This document shows positions 1 to 10,165 of a stretch of DNA of 64,000 bases, piece after piece. Both the position numbers and the translations under genes were made by a program. This DNA is from Sporocytophaga sp. (GTDB lineage Bacteria > Bacteroidota > Bacteroidia > Cytophagales > Cytophagaceae). Position 1 is the first letter of the stretch. Each line of letters opens with the position of its first letter. The DNA is taken from positions 72,046-136,045 of the forward strand of contig NZ_JAGHZZ010000013.1 in the NCBI RefSeq assembly GCF_017745095.1, given 5' to 3'. The notes beneath the pieces were generated by a model that was not told where the DNA came from, ran no database searches, and was given only the letters and a program-made list of their open reading frames with translations.

Positions 1-26
1 TCAACACTTAAACTTTTTAAACCCAC

Positions 27-122
27 TTATTTTTTCTTCTCTTTCTTCTCGGCTCTCTTCTCTTTAAGAGTCTTAGTAGGCTTTTTCTTAGTTTCTTTTT
101 TGGCGTCTTGTGATTTTGACAT
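27..122 (-). CDS. Small Lys-rich conserved-type protein (31 aa)
   Basis: A 31-codon frame runs from an ATG at 122 to TAA at 27. It begins MSKSQDAKKE and is otherwise almost entirely Lys, Glu, Ala and Thr, giving a very basic and probably disordered peptide. From memory, short proteins with the same SKSQ-KKE-TKKKP pattern recur in Bacteroidota genomes, usually as hypothetical proteins; this is recall and was not searched. It has no membrane segment or Cys. Function is unknown; a nucleic-acid or ribosome-associated role would fit the charge but is only inference. The divergent methyltransferase gene starts 190 bases away. Confidence 0.6.
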   Translation of the reverse strand: MSKSQDAKKETKKKPTKTLKEKRAEKKEKKK

Positions 123-311
123 ATAGGTAAACAGTTAAGATAAAACAATATTATGTTTAACGAATCAAGCTTAATTTAATTTTTAATATTTTCCAATTTA
201 AACGAATTATTTTTTTATAAGTTCCCTTCATCCGACAAAAGTTAAAATCTTTATAAAATATGAATTTCATTCGCTAAGTTTAGTTTATATTAAATTGAAA
301 TTTAAAATTCA

Positions 312-1214
312 ATGCCGGAAATCCAATCCTTTCACCGATCTATTGACAAACAGATTCAGGCAAATAAAGGCAAGAATCTTTACTACTTTGACAGAGACGC
401 TTTATTCAAATTCAGTGAAGGAAACAACATACTTTCCCAGAGACATAAATTTGGGGAAATCCTATCCGATACTGCTATTCAGGAAAGTCTTATAGAATAT
501 ACACTATCCAATGTCCTCCGGGAATTCTTTCAAACCAATCAATACATTACAGTAAATGAGCGGGATAAATCCATTCTGAGAAAAATCTATAAAAAATTAT
601 TATCAGAGCTCAGCGACCAGCAAATAAGTTTATCTGATATTGCCTCAAGACATTTTACAAGACTGACTACCTGGCTTTCTTACTCTAATCCACATATAGA
701 AAAATTCAATCCATCTAACCAAAAAACGGCTGTTGAAGTTGTATGTTCTGAATATTCAGCAGAATTGCAACTGGAACTTCTGGATTTAAATCCTAAAAAT
801 ATACTGGAACCCATTCTGGATATTGGTTGTGGAGAACATGCACATTTATCTGCTTATCTGAAAGAAAAAGAACTTAATGTAATTGGTATAGATCGCCTTT
901 TAAATAAAAAGGAATCATGGCTGTATGAAATCAGCTGGTTTGAATATGAATTTAAACCGGATAGCTGGGGAACTATTATTTCTAATCTTTCCTTTACAAG
1001 CCATTTCCTGAACAATCATTTAAGAGAAGATGGATTTTATTTGGAATACGCTCAAAAGTACATGGAAATTTTACAATCTCTGAAACAAGGTGGGGCATAT
1101 CACTATGCTCCTTCACTCCCTTTCATTGAAGAACACCTGGATAAAAAAAGGTATAGAGTTGATAGAAAAAATATCAATACAGATCATCAGCGAACTATCG
1201 TTACAAGGCTTTGA
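312..1214 (+). CDS. SAM-dependent methyltransferase-like protein
   Basis: The 300-aa product has a class I methyltransferase core in its second half. Motif I (LDIGCGEHAHL) lies near residues 169-179 and is followed about 15 residues later by an acidic strand end (GID, D194) that would bind the ribose hydroxyls of S-adenosylmethionine. The first ~140 residues are a helical region I do not recognise. There is no signal peptide, so it should be cytosolic. The substrate is unknown. The gene converges on eutC with only four bases between stop codons and no hairpin between them. The ATG start has no clear Shine-Dalgarno, as is usual in this genome. Confidence 0.7.
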   Translation: MPEIQSFHRSIDKQIQANKGKNLYYFDRDALFKFSEGNNILSQRHKFGEILSDTAIQESLIEYTLSNVLREFFQTNQYITVNERDKSILRKIYKKLLSELSDQQISLSDIASRHFTRLTTWLSYSNPHIEKFNPSNQKTAVEVVCSEYSAELQLELLDLNPKNILEPILDIGCGEHAHLSAYLKEKELNVIGIDRLLNKKESWLYEISWFEYEFKPDSWGTIISNLSFTSHFLNNHLREDGFYLEYAQKYMEILQSLKQGGAYHYAPSLPFIEEHLDKKRYRVDRKNINTDHQRTIVTRL

Positions 1215-1218
1215 GACT

Positions 1219-1965
1219 TTACGGAATTAACAAATTATAATCATCTGGTCTATCTTTCAGATACACACCAGAAATTTTTCTTTTCAATGATTCACAGACG
1301 AGAACACTTAACTTTTCTGAAGCTTGTGAATATGATAATCCATTTTTATGAATATTTGAAATGCAATTACGCGACTCATCCGTTAAGCCTGGCTTAGGAT
1401 TATAGGTGAAATAAATTCCCATACTGTCAGGCGCACTTAAACCTGGCCGTTCTCCAATCAGCACAACTACCAATTTTGCCTTTAAAAGGAATCCGATTTC
1501 ATCTCCTATAGCAACCCGACCATATCTGACAACTGATAATGATGAATAAGTATAAGCTATATTCTTTGACATAAATTCCGTTAAAAATTTAAAGGCATGA
1601 TGATGAATGGCTGTAGGAGACAATCCATCACAAATTACAAAAGCTATATCAGAAGGCTGTGTATTTAAATTGTTTAGTAAGGAAACTGATGAGGCACTTA
1701 ATTTCCTTCCCAGATCAGGCCTGTATAGGAACTGGAATTTATTATTGATTTGAGATTGCATAAAATACATTGGCAATCCCTGACCGGCAAATTGTTCGCA
1801 GATCAAAGCCTCATCCAATTCTTTGTGTACTGCATCTTTAGCTTCTGCAAAACTAAGCTGAAACTTGAGCTGGTCAGCAGTAGAGATGCTTGTACCTGAA
1901 TTTCTGAGGCCAATACGGGCATTGGTAAACCTTTTCAGATTATTCCAGAATTCTTCTTCTATCAT
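1219..1965 (-). CDS. eutC: Ethanolamine ammonia-lyase small subunit EutC
   Basis: The 248-aa product is the light chain of adenosylcobalamin-dependent ethanolamine ammonia-lyase, which converts ethanolamine to acetaldehyde and ammonia. Family signatures seen are the N-terminal S-T-A-D-Q-L-K-F-Q stretch followed by A-x-A-K-D-A-V (about residues 29-46), RPDLGRKLS near residue 80, and LSPTAIHHHAF near residue 120. Length is close to the usual EutC. Its ATG overlaps the eutB stop codon (ATGA at 1962-1965), so translation is coupled to eutB. No microcompartment shell, reactivase or permease gene lies in the window, so this looks like a simple nitrogen or carbon scavenging enzyme rather than a full eut operon. 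Confidence 0.92.
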   Translation of the reverse strand: MIEEEFWNNLKRFTNARIGLRNSGTSISTADQLKFQLSFAEAKDAVHKELDEALICEQFAGQGLPMYFMQSQINNKFQFLYRPDLGRKLSASSVSLLNNLNTQPSDIAFVICDGLSPTAIHHHAFKFLTEFMSKNIAYTYSSLSVVRYGRVAIGDEIGFLLKAKLVVVLIGERPGLSAPDSMGIYFTYNPKPGLTDESRNCISNIHKNGLSYSQASEKLSVLVCESLKRKISGVYLKDRPDDYNLLIP

Positions 1966-3334
1966 AAAAGGTCAATAAGTTTGGTAAGATCACGGTTTCC
2001 GGATAGTGTAAAATCAGGGTTCATGATTTTCATACCTGACAACCATTTTGCAAACTCCGGAGCAGGTTTTAATCCCAATAACCTTCTCACATAAAGAGCA
2101 TCGTGAAAGGAGGTACTCTGATAATTAAGCATAATATCATCCGCGCCTGGCACTCCCATAATATAATTGCAACCAGCAGTGGCAAGTAGTGTAAGTAGAT
2201 TATCCATATCGTCCTGATCAGCTTCTGCGTGGTTGGTATAGCATACATCACATCCCATCGGCAATCCCAAAAGTTTGCCACAAAAATGATCTTCAATACC
2301 AGCTCGTATGATTTGTTTTCCGTTAAATAAATATTCCGGACCAATGAAACCAACTACGGTGTTTACCAACAAAGGACGATATTTTCTTGCCACTGCATAT
2401 GCCCTTGCCTCTATGGTCTGCTGATCTACGCCATGATGTGCATAGCCGACAAAGCACTCCCCTGGCCTGTTTCAAAATACATTACATTATTACCAAGTAC
2501 TCCTCTCTTTAAGGCTATAGTGGCTTCATGAGCTTCCTGAAGCATAGACAAATTTATACCAAAACTTGAATTTGCTTTTTCAGAGCCGGCAATGGATTGA
2601 AAAGTAAGATCAACAGGATAACCTTTTTCAACCAGTTCCATTGTGGTGGTTAGGTGCGCCAGAACACATGACTGGGTAGGAATATTAAGCTTTCCAATCA
2701 ATGTATCAAGCATTATCAGAAGCTCACCGGTGATTTTGAAACTGTCGGTAGCAGGATTTATCCCGATCACCGCGTCTCCGCTACCTTTCAGCAAGCCATC
2801 CACCACAGATGCAGCTATTCCTTTCAAATCGTCAAAGGGATGATTTGGCTGTAATCTGGTTGAAAAATGGCCCTTAAGTCCAAGAGTATTTCGAAAACGG
2901 GTGATTACTTCACATTTCGAGGCTACTAAAACCATATCCTGGATACTCATAATTTTGGATACGGCTGCTGCCATTTCAGGAGTAATACCAGAAGCAGTGC
3001 CTTTAAGTATTTCAGAAGTAACTTCTCCACTGAGCAACCAGTCTCTAAAACCACCTATAGTCAAGTGGCTAATAGCCTGGAACGCGTTTGCGTCATGCTC
3101 ATTTATAATCAGTCTTGTAACCTCGTCTTTTTCATATGTTATCAGATGCTCTTCCAGAAACTTTTTAAGAGGAACATCAGCAAGAAGAATTTTTGCAATT
3201 ACCCTTTCTTTCTCAGTTGCAGCAGCAATGCCTGCCAGTTGATCACCGGAACGCAGCATAGTAGCTTTGGCCATAAGGTCTTTAAGATCTCTGAACACGT
3301 ATGTCTGGTTTCCCGATAAATATTTATAGGCCAT
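1962..3334 (-). pseudogene. eutB: eutB, ethanolamine ammonia-lyase large subunit, interrupted by a one-base frameshift
   Basis: This is the catalytic TIM-barrel subunit of ethanolamine ammonia-lyase, read in two frames. The first frame (3334 to about 2444) ends FETGQGSALSA and then hits TAG at 2426-2428. The family continues S-A-N-A-H-H-G-V-D-Q-Q-T, and exactly that appears in the next frame if one A is restored at about 2443 (GCT-ATG should read GCT-AAT-G). The second frame continues through LVNTVVGFIGPEYL and DICYTNHAEADQDDMD-type signatures to 1962. The repaired product would be about 457 aa, the normal EutB length, with no other damage visible. It could be a recent inactivation or a sequencing error; downstream EutC is intact. 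Confidence 0.9.
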
Positions 3335-3390
3335 AGAATAGATAAAGTAAGCTTTTTAAAATTAATAGATTAAATTATTTCCAAATTTAA

Positions 3391-3514
3391 ACCTCACCCT
3401 AAGTCCCTCTCCTTCAGGAGCGCTTCAATGCGAATGCTATTTGCCCATATCAGTTTTAAATCTTTCTTTCATCGACTGTTCCCTTTTCCTCAAGAGAAGC
3501 GTTAGGGGATGAAG
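3391..3514. repeat. Imperfect inverted repeat, REP/MITE-like intergenic element
   Basis: The gap between eutB and the NlpE-like gene holds two related arms facing each other: one at about 3392-3420 starting CTCACCCTAAGTCCCTCTCC, and one at about 3481-3514 whose complement reads CTTCATCCCCTAACGCTTCT and continues with a TTGAGGA block. They match over about 28 bases with several mismatches. The first arm resembles dispersed intergenic sequence I recall from other Bacteroidota; copy number cannot be checked here. Nothing else in 3335-3642 looks coding. Confidence 0.4.
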
Positions 3515-3642
3515 TCCATAAAATTTTACCGAAAATACTGATGTATAAATGATTGTTTAATTTAATAAGGAAAAGATTCAAAAAAATAAGGAGAAATAAA
3601 AAACGAAGACTTCATTTTCAGGTTAATTTAAAAAGTTTTACT

Positions 3643-4383
3643 ATGAAGGGAAACCTCGTGTTATTACTGATTGGGTTCTTACTGGCTTGCCACGTAGAGA
3701 AGAAACCAAATTCTGAAGGATTGGCAGAAGAAGATGTCATTTTCGAAGCAAAGGAAATAGTACCCGAACCTGTGCGGGAAATCTATATAGGCGTACTCCC
3801 CTGTGCCGATTGTCCAGGGATACGAAAAGAGCTGAAATTAACACATGATCCGGAAAAACAAGAAGGAGATTTTGAGTTAAAACAAAATTATATAGAACGA
3901 GATACCACCACCTATCTGACCAAAGGCTATTGGAAAAGCACCATCGGAAATGAAGATTCTCATAGTGCATTACTCATTCAGACTTATCCCGAAGGCCAAA
4001 AAAAAGCTGACAATTTTCTAAAAATCACTACGGAACAGTTGGTTGATTGTGGCAAAAAAACAACCCCACCTAAAGATCAATATCCATATGTACTTTATAA
4101 GGTAAAGAAACCATCAGTCAAGCTAAGTGGATATTTCAGGTATTTTGCTGATGCCGCAACATTTCGAAAATGCAAGGCAAAAACACCTATGATTGTTGAG
4201 CCTGTAATTTTATACAAATATGCGGAACAGGTGTATATGCATCAGAAAAAAAATCCGGGAGAAGAGATATATTTCACCATTGAAGGCTATACGGAAAAGA
4301 AACCTGGCGAATCAGGACAAACCAGAGAATACCTGACTATCACCAAAGTACTGGATATCAAACCAGGCTTCAAATGTCAGTAA
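3643..4383 (+). CDS. NlpE-N-domain lipoprotein
   Basis: A 246-aa lipoprotein. From the chosen ATG the signal peptide reads MKGNLVLLLIGFLLAC with the lipid-modified Cys at 16; an in-frame ATG 30 codons upstream would bury this signal, so it is rejected. Residues 48-60 (YIGVLPCADCPGI, C54 and C57) are the signature of the NlpE N-terminal copper-sensing/envelope-stress domain, here with its CxxC. The C-terminal third contains a beta-rich region with paired Cys (RKCKAKTP and a terminal FKCQ) that may be a second barrel. Likely in the outer membrane, sensing or buffering envelope stress or metal; the role is inferred from family. Confidence 0.72.
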   Translation: MKGNLVLLLIGFLLACHVEKKPNSEGLAEEDVIFEAKEIVPEPVREIYIGVLPCADCPGIRKELKLTHDPEKQEGDFELKQNYIERDTTTYLTKGYWKSTIGNEDSHSALLIQTYPEGQKKADNFLKITTEQLVDCGKKTTPPKDQYPYVLYKVKKPSVKLSGYFRYFADAATFRKCKAKTPMIVEPVILYKYAEQVYMHQKKNPGEEIYFTIEGYTEKKPGESGQTREYLTITKVLDIKPGFKCQ

Positions 4384-4402
4384 AAACAGCTTTCCCATCT
4401 GA

Positions 4403-4432
4403 TTGCAAAATCAATATTTGTGCCTATCTTTC
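4403..4432 (+). promoter_or_regulatory. Candidate Bacteroidota sigma-A promoter
   Basis: TTG at 4403-4405 is followed after 19 bases by TATCTTTC at 4425-4432, one mismatch from the Bacteroidota -7 element TAnnTTTG. The ATG of the next gene is only 12 bases downstream, so the transcript would have a very short leader. Confidence 0.4.
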
Positions 4433-4443
4433 GTTAAAAAAAT

Positions 4444-4758
4444 ATGAAAGATCTATATAAAAGCACCTTAGGCAGACTAAGAATAGTGGGCTTTGTGGAA
4501 GGCCTCTCTTATTTGATACTGTTATTCATTGCGATGCCTATCAAATATATCGGAGGAATCCAGGAGCCTGTTCGCATGACGGGAATGGCCCACGGATTAC
4601 TCTTTGTCCTTTATGTTTTATTAGTAATCCAGTCTACTATTCAATATAACTGGACATTCAAAAAAGCCTGCATCGCATTTTTGGCTTCCATTATTCCCTT
4701 CGGGACATTCTATGCAGATGTGAAGTTATTCAGAGAAAACGAAGAAGCTGGAGCTTAA
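4444..4758 (+). CDS. DUF3817 small integral membrane protein
   Basis: A 104-aa protein with three predicted membrane helices (about residues 14-34, 49-66 and 72-92). The pattern L-R-x-V-G-F-V-E-G-L-S-Y at the start of helix 1, P-x-R-M-T-G-M-A-H-G before helix 2 and P-F-G-T-F at the end of helix 3 matches the DUF3817 family, found in many bacteria and of unknown function. Some relatives are fused to transporters. The gene stands alone after the NlpE-like lipoprotein, with its own promoter candidate, and converges on the next gene. Confidence 0.75.
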   Translation: MKDLYKSTLGRLRIVGFVEGLSYLILLFIAMPIKYIGGIQEPVRMTGMAHGLLFVLYVLLVIQSTIQYNWTFKKACIAFLASIIPFGTFYADVKLFRENEEAGA

Positions 4759-4769
4759 CCTCTGGATTC

Positions 4770-5075
4770 TTAATTGAGGTACTTTACCTGGGTCTTTGTC
4801 CTCATCTGAAGATAGAGATCCAGCAAAAAATCCACGTAATGATTCTCCTTTAGGCACACAGTTTCACTATTTACTTTATAACAAAATCCGGCAGGCGACA
4901 CTCGGAAAGAAATTACTTCCACTTTATCCGCAAGATTCAGGTGAACAAGTATTTCGGTAACACTGCTATTGGTATCCCCTTTAATTATCTTATAATACTG
5001 AGGCTTGTATTCCGAGATTACTGATTGTTTGTTCAACCAGTCCAGCATACTTAAAAAAGCTTTTTTGTCTTTCAT
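4770..5075 (-). CDS. Hypothetical protein (101 aa)
   Basis: A soluble 101-aa protein without signal peptide or membrane segment. It has a mixed helix-strand pattern: helix at residues 3-18 (KKAFLSMLDWLNKQ), strands around 25-75, and a C-terminal helix. Two Cys occur at about 67 and 73. I do not recognise the family. It is a convincing gene because it fills a gap cleanly, ends 11 bases from the convergent DUF3817 gene and precedes murI on the same strand by 110 bases, although no shared promoter can be shown. Confidence 0.6.
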   Translation of the reverse strand: MKDKKAFLSMLDWLNKQSVISEYKPQYYKIIKGDTNSSVTEILVHLNLADKVEVISFRVSPAGFCYKVNSETVCLKENHYVDFLLDLYLQMRTKTQVKYLN

Positions 5076-5186
5076 TTGAGAAGAATTTCAGGTTAAAAAC
5101 CCCAAATGAATTCCTTTCGTTCCACTTTCGTCAATGAAATCAATTTAATCGAGTATCCTTTTTGATATCCCGATGTGAGCGACTTT

Positions 5187-6008
5187 TTACAAAGTGATAT
5201 GCAAAGATTCTACTTTCCTATCCAGAAACACGGATGCTGCAGCATCGAAGCTGTTTGTAGAGTCTGTAGTATAAAAAGTACAAGAACTACCTTTTGAGCA
5301 TTTTCCTTCCATTCCGGGATGGTTTAAGAGATAATCTTTAAGACTTTTAGCTACAATTTCTCCTTGCGACACAAGCTTTACCTCTGAAGGAAGGTAATTC
5401 TGTATTTTCTCTGCAAGCAAAGGATAGTGCGTACAGCCTAACACAAGCGTATCTATTTCAGAGGATTGAGACAAAATATTAATAATGTGCTTTTCAATAA
5501 AGTAGTCAGCACCAGGGCCATCATATTCGTTATTTTCCACCAATGGAACCCACATTGGACAAATTTCCTGAAATACTTTTATATCCGGATAAAACTTGTG
5601 AATCTCAATAGGATAAGAATTTGATTCTATAGTGCCCTTGGTTCCCAGAATACCAACATGTCGTGTTTGAGAAACAGAGCCAATTATTTCAGTTGTTGGT
5701 CTTATCACACCCAAAACCCTTTTTTCCGAATCAATAGCATCTAAATCCTGCTGTTGAATACTTCGCAATGCCTTAGCAGAAGCTGTATTGCAAGCCAAAA
5801 TGACCAGATGACATCCTTTATCAAAAAGGTACTTTACACACTCAAGAGTATATTGATAAACAGTATCAAATGACCTGGTTCCATATGGAGCTCGTGCATT
5901 GTCTCCCAGATAAAGGTAATCGTATTCAGGGAGTAATTTTTCAAACTCTTTCAGAACTGTTAACCCTCCAAAACCTGAGTCAAATACCCCAATCGGCCCT
6001 TTTTCCAT
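5187..6008 (-). CDS. murI: Glutamate racemase MurI
   Basis: Converts L-glutamate to D-glutamate for peptidoglycan in the cytosol. The 273-aa product has the family's full set: FDSGFGGLTVL at residues 9-19 (catalytic Asp/Ser region), ACNTASA with the first catalytic Cys at 73, and LGCTHYPLL with the second catalytic Cys at 192 followed by its His. PYGTR near residue 41 is also conserved. Length is typical. It is monocistronic, pointing away from metY. An extended C-terminus with CSKGSSC (about residues 247-253) is less common but does not affect the core. Confidence 0.95.
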   Translation of the reverse strand: MEKGPIGVFDSGFGGLTVLKEFEKLLPEYDYLYLGDNARAPYGTRSFDTVYQYTLECVKYLFDKGCHLVILACNTASAKALRSIQQQDLDAIDSEKRVLGVIRPTTEIIGSVSQTRHVGILGTKGTIESNSYPIEIHKFYPDIKVFQEICPMWVPLVENNEYDGPGADYFIEKHIINILSQSSEIDTLVLGCTHYPLLAEKIQNYLPSEVKLVSQGEIVAKSLKDYLLNHPGMEGKCSKGSSCTFYTTDSTNSFDAAASVFLDRKVESLHITL

Positions 6009-6174
6009 GAATTATTATTTAATGTAACGCGGCAGCGAAATAAGTATAAATTCCATAAAGATTAAAATAATTTGTGCATTCGCTGATGCTTAGAAAAACA
6101 ATTTATAGTGAAAATAATTGCATAGTGGTATTCAAAAAAATAAAATTCTATGTTTACAAAAAGGCTTAAAATAG

Positions 6175-7518
<1,344 letters not shown>

Positions 7519-7526
7519 TTTCTAGT

Positions 7527-7548
7527 AGCCCGGAATAAAAGCCGGGCT
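7527..7548. terminator. Bidirectional hairpin terminator
   Basis: Perfect 7-bp stem AGCCCGG (7527-7533) and CCGGGCT (7542-7548) with an 8-base A/T-rich loop, between the convergent ends of metY and a sensor kinase. The following bases are T/A-rich on both sides. Confidence 0.8.
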
Positions 7549-7558
7549 CTATTATAAT

Positions 7559-10045
7559 TTACTTTCTGATTAAAAGATTTTCGGCAGGCAGATAGATTCT
7601 GAATGTAGTCCCCTCTCCTGCTTTACTTTCTATATCGATGGTCCCTCCAGCGTTTTCAACTATTCTTTTAACTATATACAAGCCCATTCCCGAGCCCTCC
7701 ACATGAGCATGCAACCTTCTGAACATTTCGAATACTCTTTTTTTATTTTCCTGCTTTATACCTAACCCATTATCCTTCGCAAAAATCACTATCTTATCCT
7801 TTTCAAGGAAAGTTCTGACATCAACAATAGGTGCGGTGTCGCTTTTCTTGTATTTGATAGCATTTGAAATCAAATTATAAAAAATACTTCTAAGATTCTT
7901 TTTGCTGAATTTTATAGCTGATACATTAAACTCTAAATTAATCTTAGCGTCAGCCTCCTCTATAAATCTTTGCAGGTCCTCTATTACCTCCTCTACTATT
8001 TCAGAAAACTTAACTACTTCATTAGTCCAATCTTTTTGTTTCTGAATTTTTGCAATTTCGGTAAGGTCATTGATTGTTCTTCCTAGTCTTAATAATGATT
8101 TATTCATTAATTCAATCAGCTCACTTCTTTCATCTTTATTTTCCCCTGCAATTTTCAGCGCATCTACTAATCCTTCCATATTAGATATTGGGGCTTTAAG
8201 ATCATGAGATGCAGTATAAATAAAGTTATCAAGGTCTACGTTGATCATTTTTAACTCTTCAAGCTGTAGCTTTTGTTCATGAATATCAGTACTGGTACCT
8301 ACCCACATCTCCACATCACCATTTTTGCTCATCTGAGGAAAACCTCTTGTAAGGTGCCATCTGTATTCACCATCCTCTCTTTTAAATCTGTGTTCAATCT
8401 GAAATGGTTTATGTTCTTGAAGTAATTGCGTGATGGTTTTATCATTCTGCACTTTGTCTTCGAAATAAGTTATAAGATCCATACCTTTTTTCAAAAACTC
8501 ATTGATAGTATGACCGGAATATTGTTCCCAATTGTGGCCGAAAAAATTAAATATCCCATTTCCATCAGCAGTCCAAACCTTATCTGGCATGGCCTCCAGA
8601 AGAAAGTTCTTTGTTTCCAGATTTTTTGCTATAGTTTCTTTAGCTTTTTTTTCACCTGTAATGTCTTTAACCTCTACCAGTGTTCCGAGAGGAACCCCAT
8701 TCTCCAGAATAGGACTAGCAGAACAAAGTGCAGGGAATAATCTTCCATCTTTGCTTATCAGAATATCCTCCTGATCGTGCACATGAATTCCTTGCAGAAT
8801 GGTTTGATAGATATTTCGGGCTGGATCAAAATTTTTATATGGCCCTTTACGGCTTTGATGCATAACATCATAAAAAGTCTTTTCTCTGAAGTCTTCCGGT
8901 CTATATCCGGTGATCTTCGTTACTGCCGGATTTATAAAAGTAACAAACCCATTTCTGTTTATGACAAATATCGCTGCAGTGACCGTGTCAGTGATCGTTT
9001 GCTTGAGTCTATTAATCCTTTTAGCTTCAGATCTTATAAGTAAAATAAAAAATATCAAAAAGCTAATCACTGATCCTCCTACAAGGATCAACAGAGCGTC
9101 GTTAGATTCTCTGCCTCCGAAAAAAGGTTTTGAAGAAATGTAGATAATCCAGTTGGTTCCTCCAATGTTTATATTTTCATACTTCTTAAACTCTTCACCT
9201 TTTTTTTCTAAAGTTCCATTTTTCCTGGTAGAAAAAAGTAAAGCGTCTTTGGTGAGTTCCTCTCCATTGTAAATTTCAATATTCAGATCACTGAACCTTG
9301 CAGGAAGCAGAGCATTAAATAAATCACCTGATCTGAAAGGACTATAGACAAATCCTTTGATAGACTGTCTTCTTTGCTCTGTAGTAAGCAAAGAACTTGA
9401 TGAATCATTTGAATTATAAACAGGAACATAAATTAAAAAACCAGGCTGATTGCCATCACCTGTTTCCTGGATTAATGTAAGCTTACCGGTAAGGGCTGGT
9501 TTACCGGTTTCCATTGCCCTTTCCATTGCCCTTCTCCGAACCGGTTCACTATACATATCATAACCAAATGCTCTTAGATTCCGGCCGGTAAATGGCTCCA
9601 AAAAGATTATGGATGTATATTCTTTTCTCACTCCTGAAGGGGTTATAGTATATGAAGGGAAGCCGCTAGCTCTTATTTTATTAATGTGCTTCTGCAGGTC
9701 TTCAGGTTTAATGAATATTGCATATCCTATCCCTTGAATTCCTGGATAGTTCTGATCAACATCAAGACTTGATATATATCGTTTCCATTCTTTCCTTGTA
9801 ATCGAATCCGAAGATTCGATAAATGCCTTTCCTCCTTTCAGAATCTGGATATAATCTAAAATTCTGTTATTAATGGATGTTTTAACAAGATATGCTCTGG
9901 ATTCAAAATATTCAGTTCTTTGCTGGTTTGTCTTTTCTTTAACCTGTATATAAGAATATATTACCAAAAAATATATGATCAGGAAAGATATGACCGGAAT
10001 AAAATACTGCCTTAAGAACACACGTATCTTATTATATAGTTTCAT
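7559..10045 (-). CDS. Membrane sensor histidine kinase with CHASE and two PAS domains
   Basis: An 828-aa kinase. Order: membrane helix near residues 15-35, a CHASE extracellular ligand domain (about 75-300, with the characteristic GIQGIGYAIFI strand), second membrane helix near 320-342, a PAS domain with its PAC tail, a second PAS/PAC domain ending before residue 600, HisKA with an intact H-box (TASHDLKAPISN), and a HATPase with N, G1 (DNGLGI) and G2 (GSGMGLYIV) boxes. The start is the ATG at 10045; a TTG two codons upstream is less likely. CHASE domains sense small extracellular molecules such as cytokinin-like compounds. No response regulator is adjacent, so its partner is encoded elsewhere. 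Confidence 0.9.
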   Translation of the reverse strand: MKLYNKIRVFLRQYFIPVISFLIIYFLVIYSYIQVKEKTNQQRTEYFESRAYLVKTSINNRILDYIQILKGGKAFIESSDSITRKEWKRYISSLDVDQNYPGIQGIGYAIFIKPEDLQKHINKIRASGFPSYTITPSGVRKEYTSIIFLEPFTGRNLRAFGYDMYSEPVRRRAMERAMETGKPALTGKLTLIQETGDGNQPGFLIYVPVYNSNDSSSSLLTTEQRRQSIKGFVYSPFRSGDLFNALLPARFSDLNIEIYNGEELTKDALLFSTRKNGTLEKKGEEFKKYENINIGGTNWIIYISSKPFFGGRESNDALLILVGGSVISFLIFFILLIRSEAKRINRLKQTITDTVTAAIFVINRNGFVTFINPAVTKITGYRPEDFREKTFYDVMHQSRKGPYKNFDPARNIYQTILQGIHVHDQEDILISKDGRLFPALCSASPILENGVPLGTLVEVKDITGEKKAKETIAKNLETKNFLLEAMPDKVWTADGNGIFNFFGHNWEQYSGHTINEFLKKGMDLITYFEDKVQNDKTITQLLQEHKPFQIEHRFKREDGEYRWHLTRGFPQMSKNGDVEMWVGTSTDIHEQKLQLEELKMINVDLDNFIYTASHDLKAPISNMEGLVDALKIAGENKDERSELIELMNKSLLRLGRTINDLTEIAKIQKQKDWTNEVVKFSEIVEEVIEDLQRFIEEADAKINLEFNVSAIKFSKKNLRSIFYNLISNAIKYKKSDTAPIVDVRTFLEKDKIVIFAKDNGLGIKQENKKRVFEMFRRLHAHVEGSGMGLYIVKRIVENAGGTIDIESKAGEGTTFRIYLPAENLLIRK

Positions 10046-10165
10046 CAGCAATATTTAGATTTCTCAATTTTAAAAACTAATAAATTTTTTTGTACGAGAA
10101 TAATTAACTTGCGGTTGCCCTGATCCATCCAAATGAGCTTTTAAGGCTATCATCAAACCAGAAAT

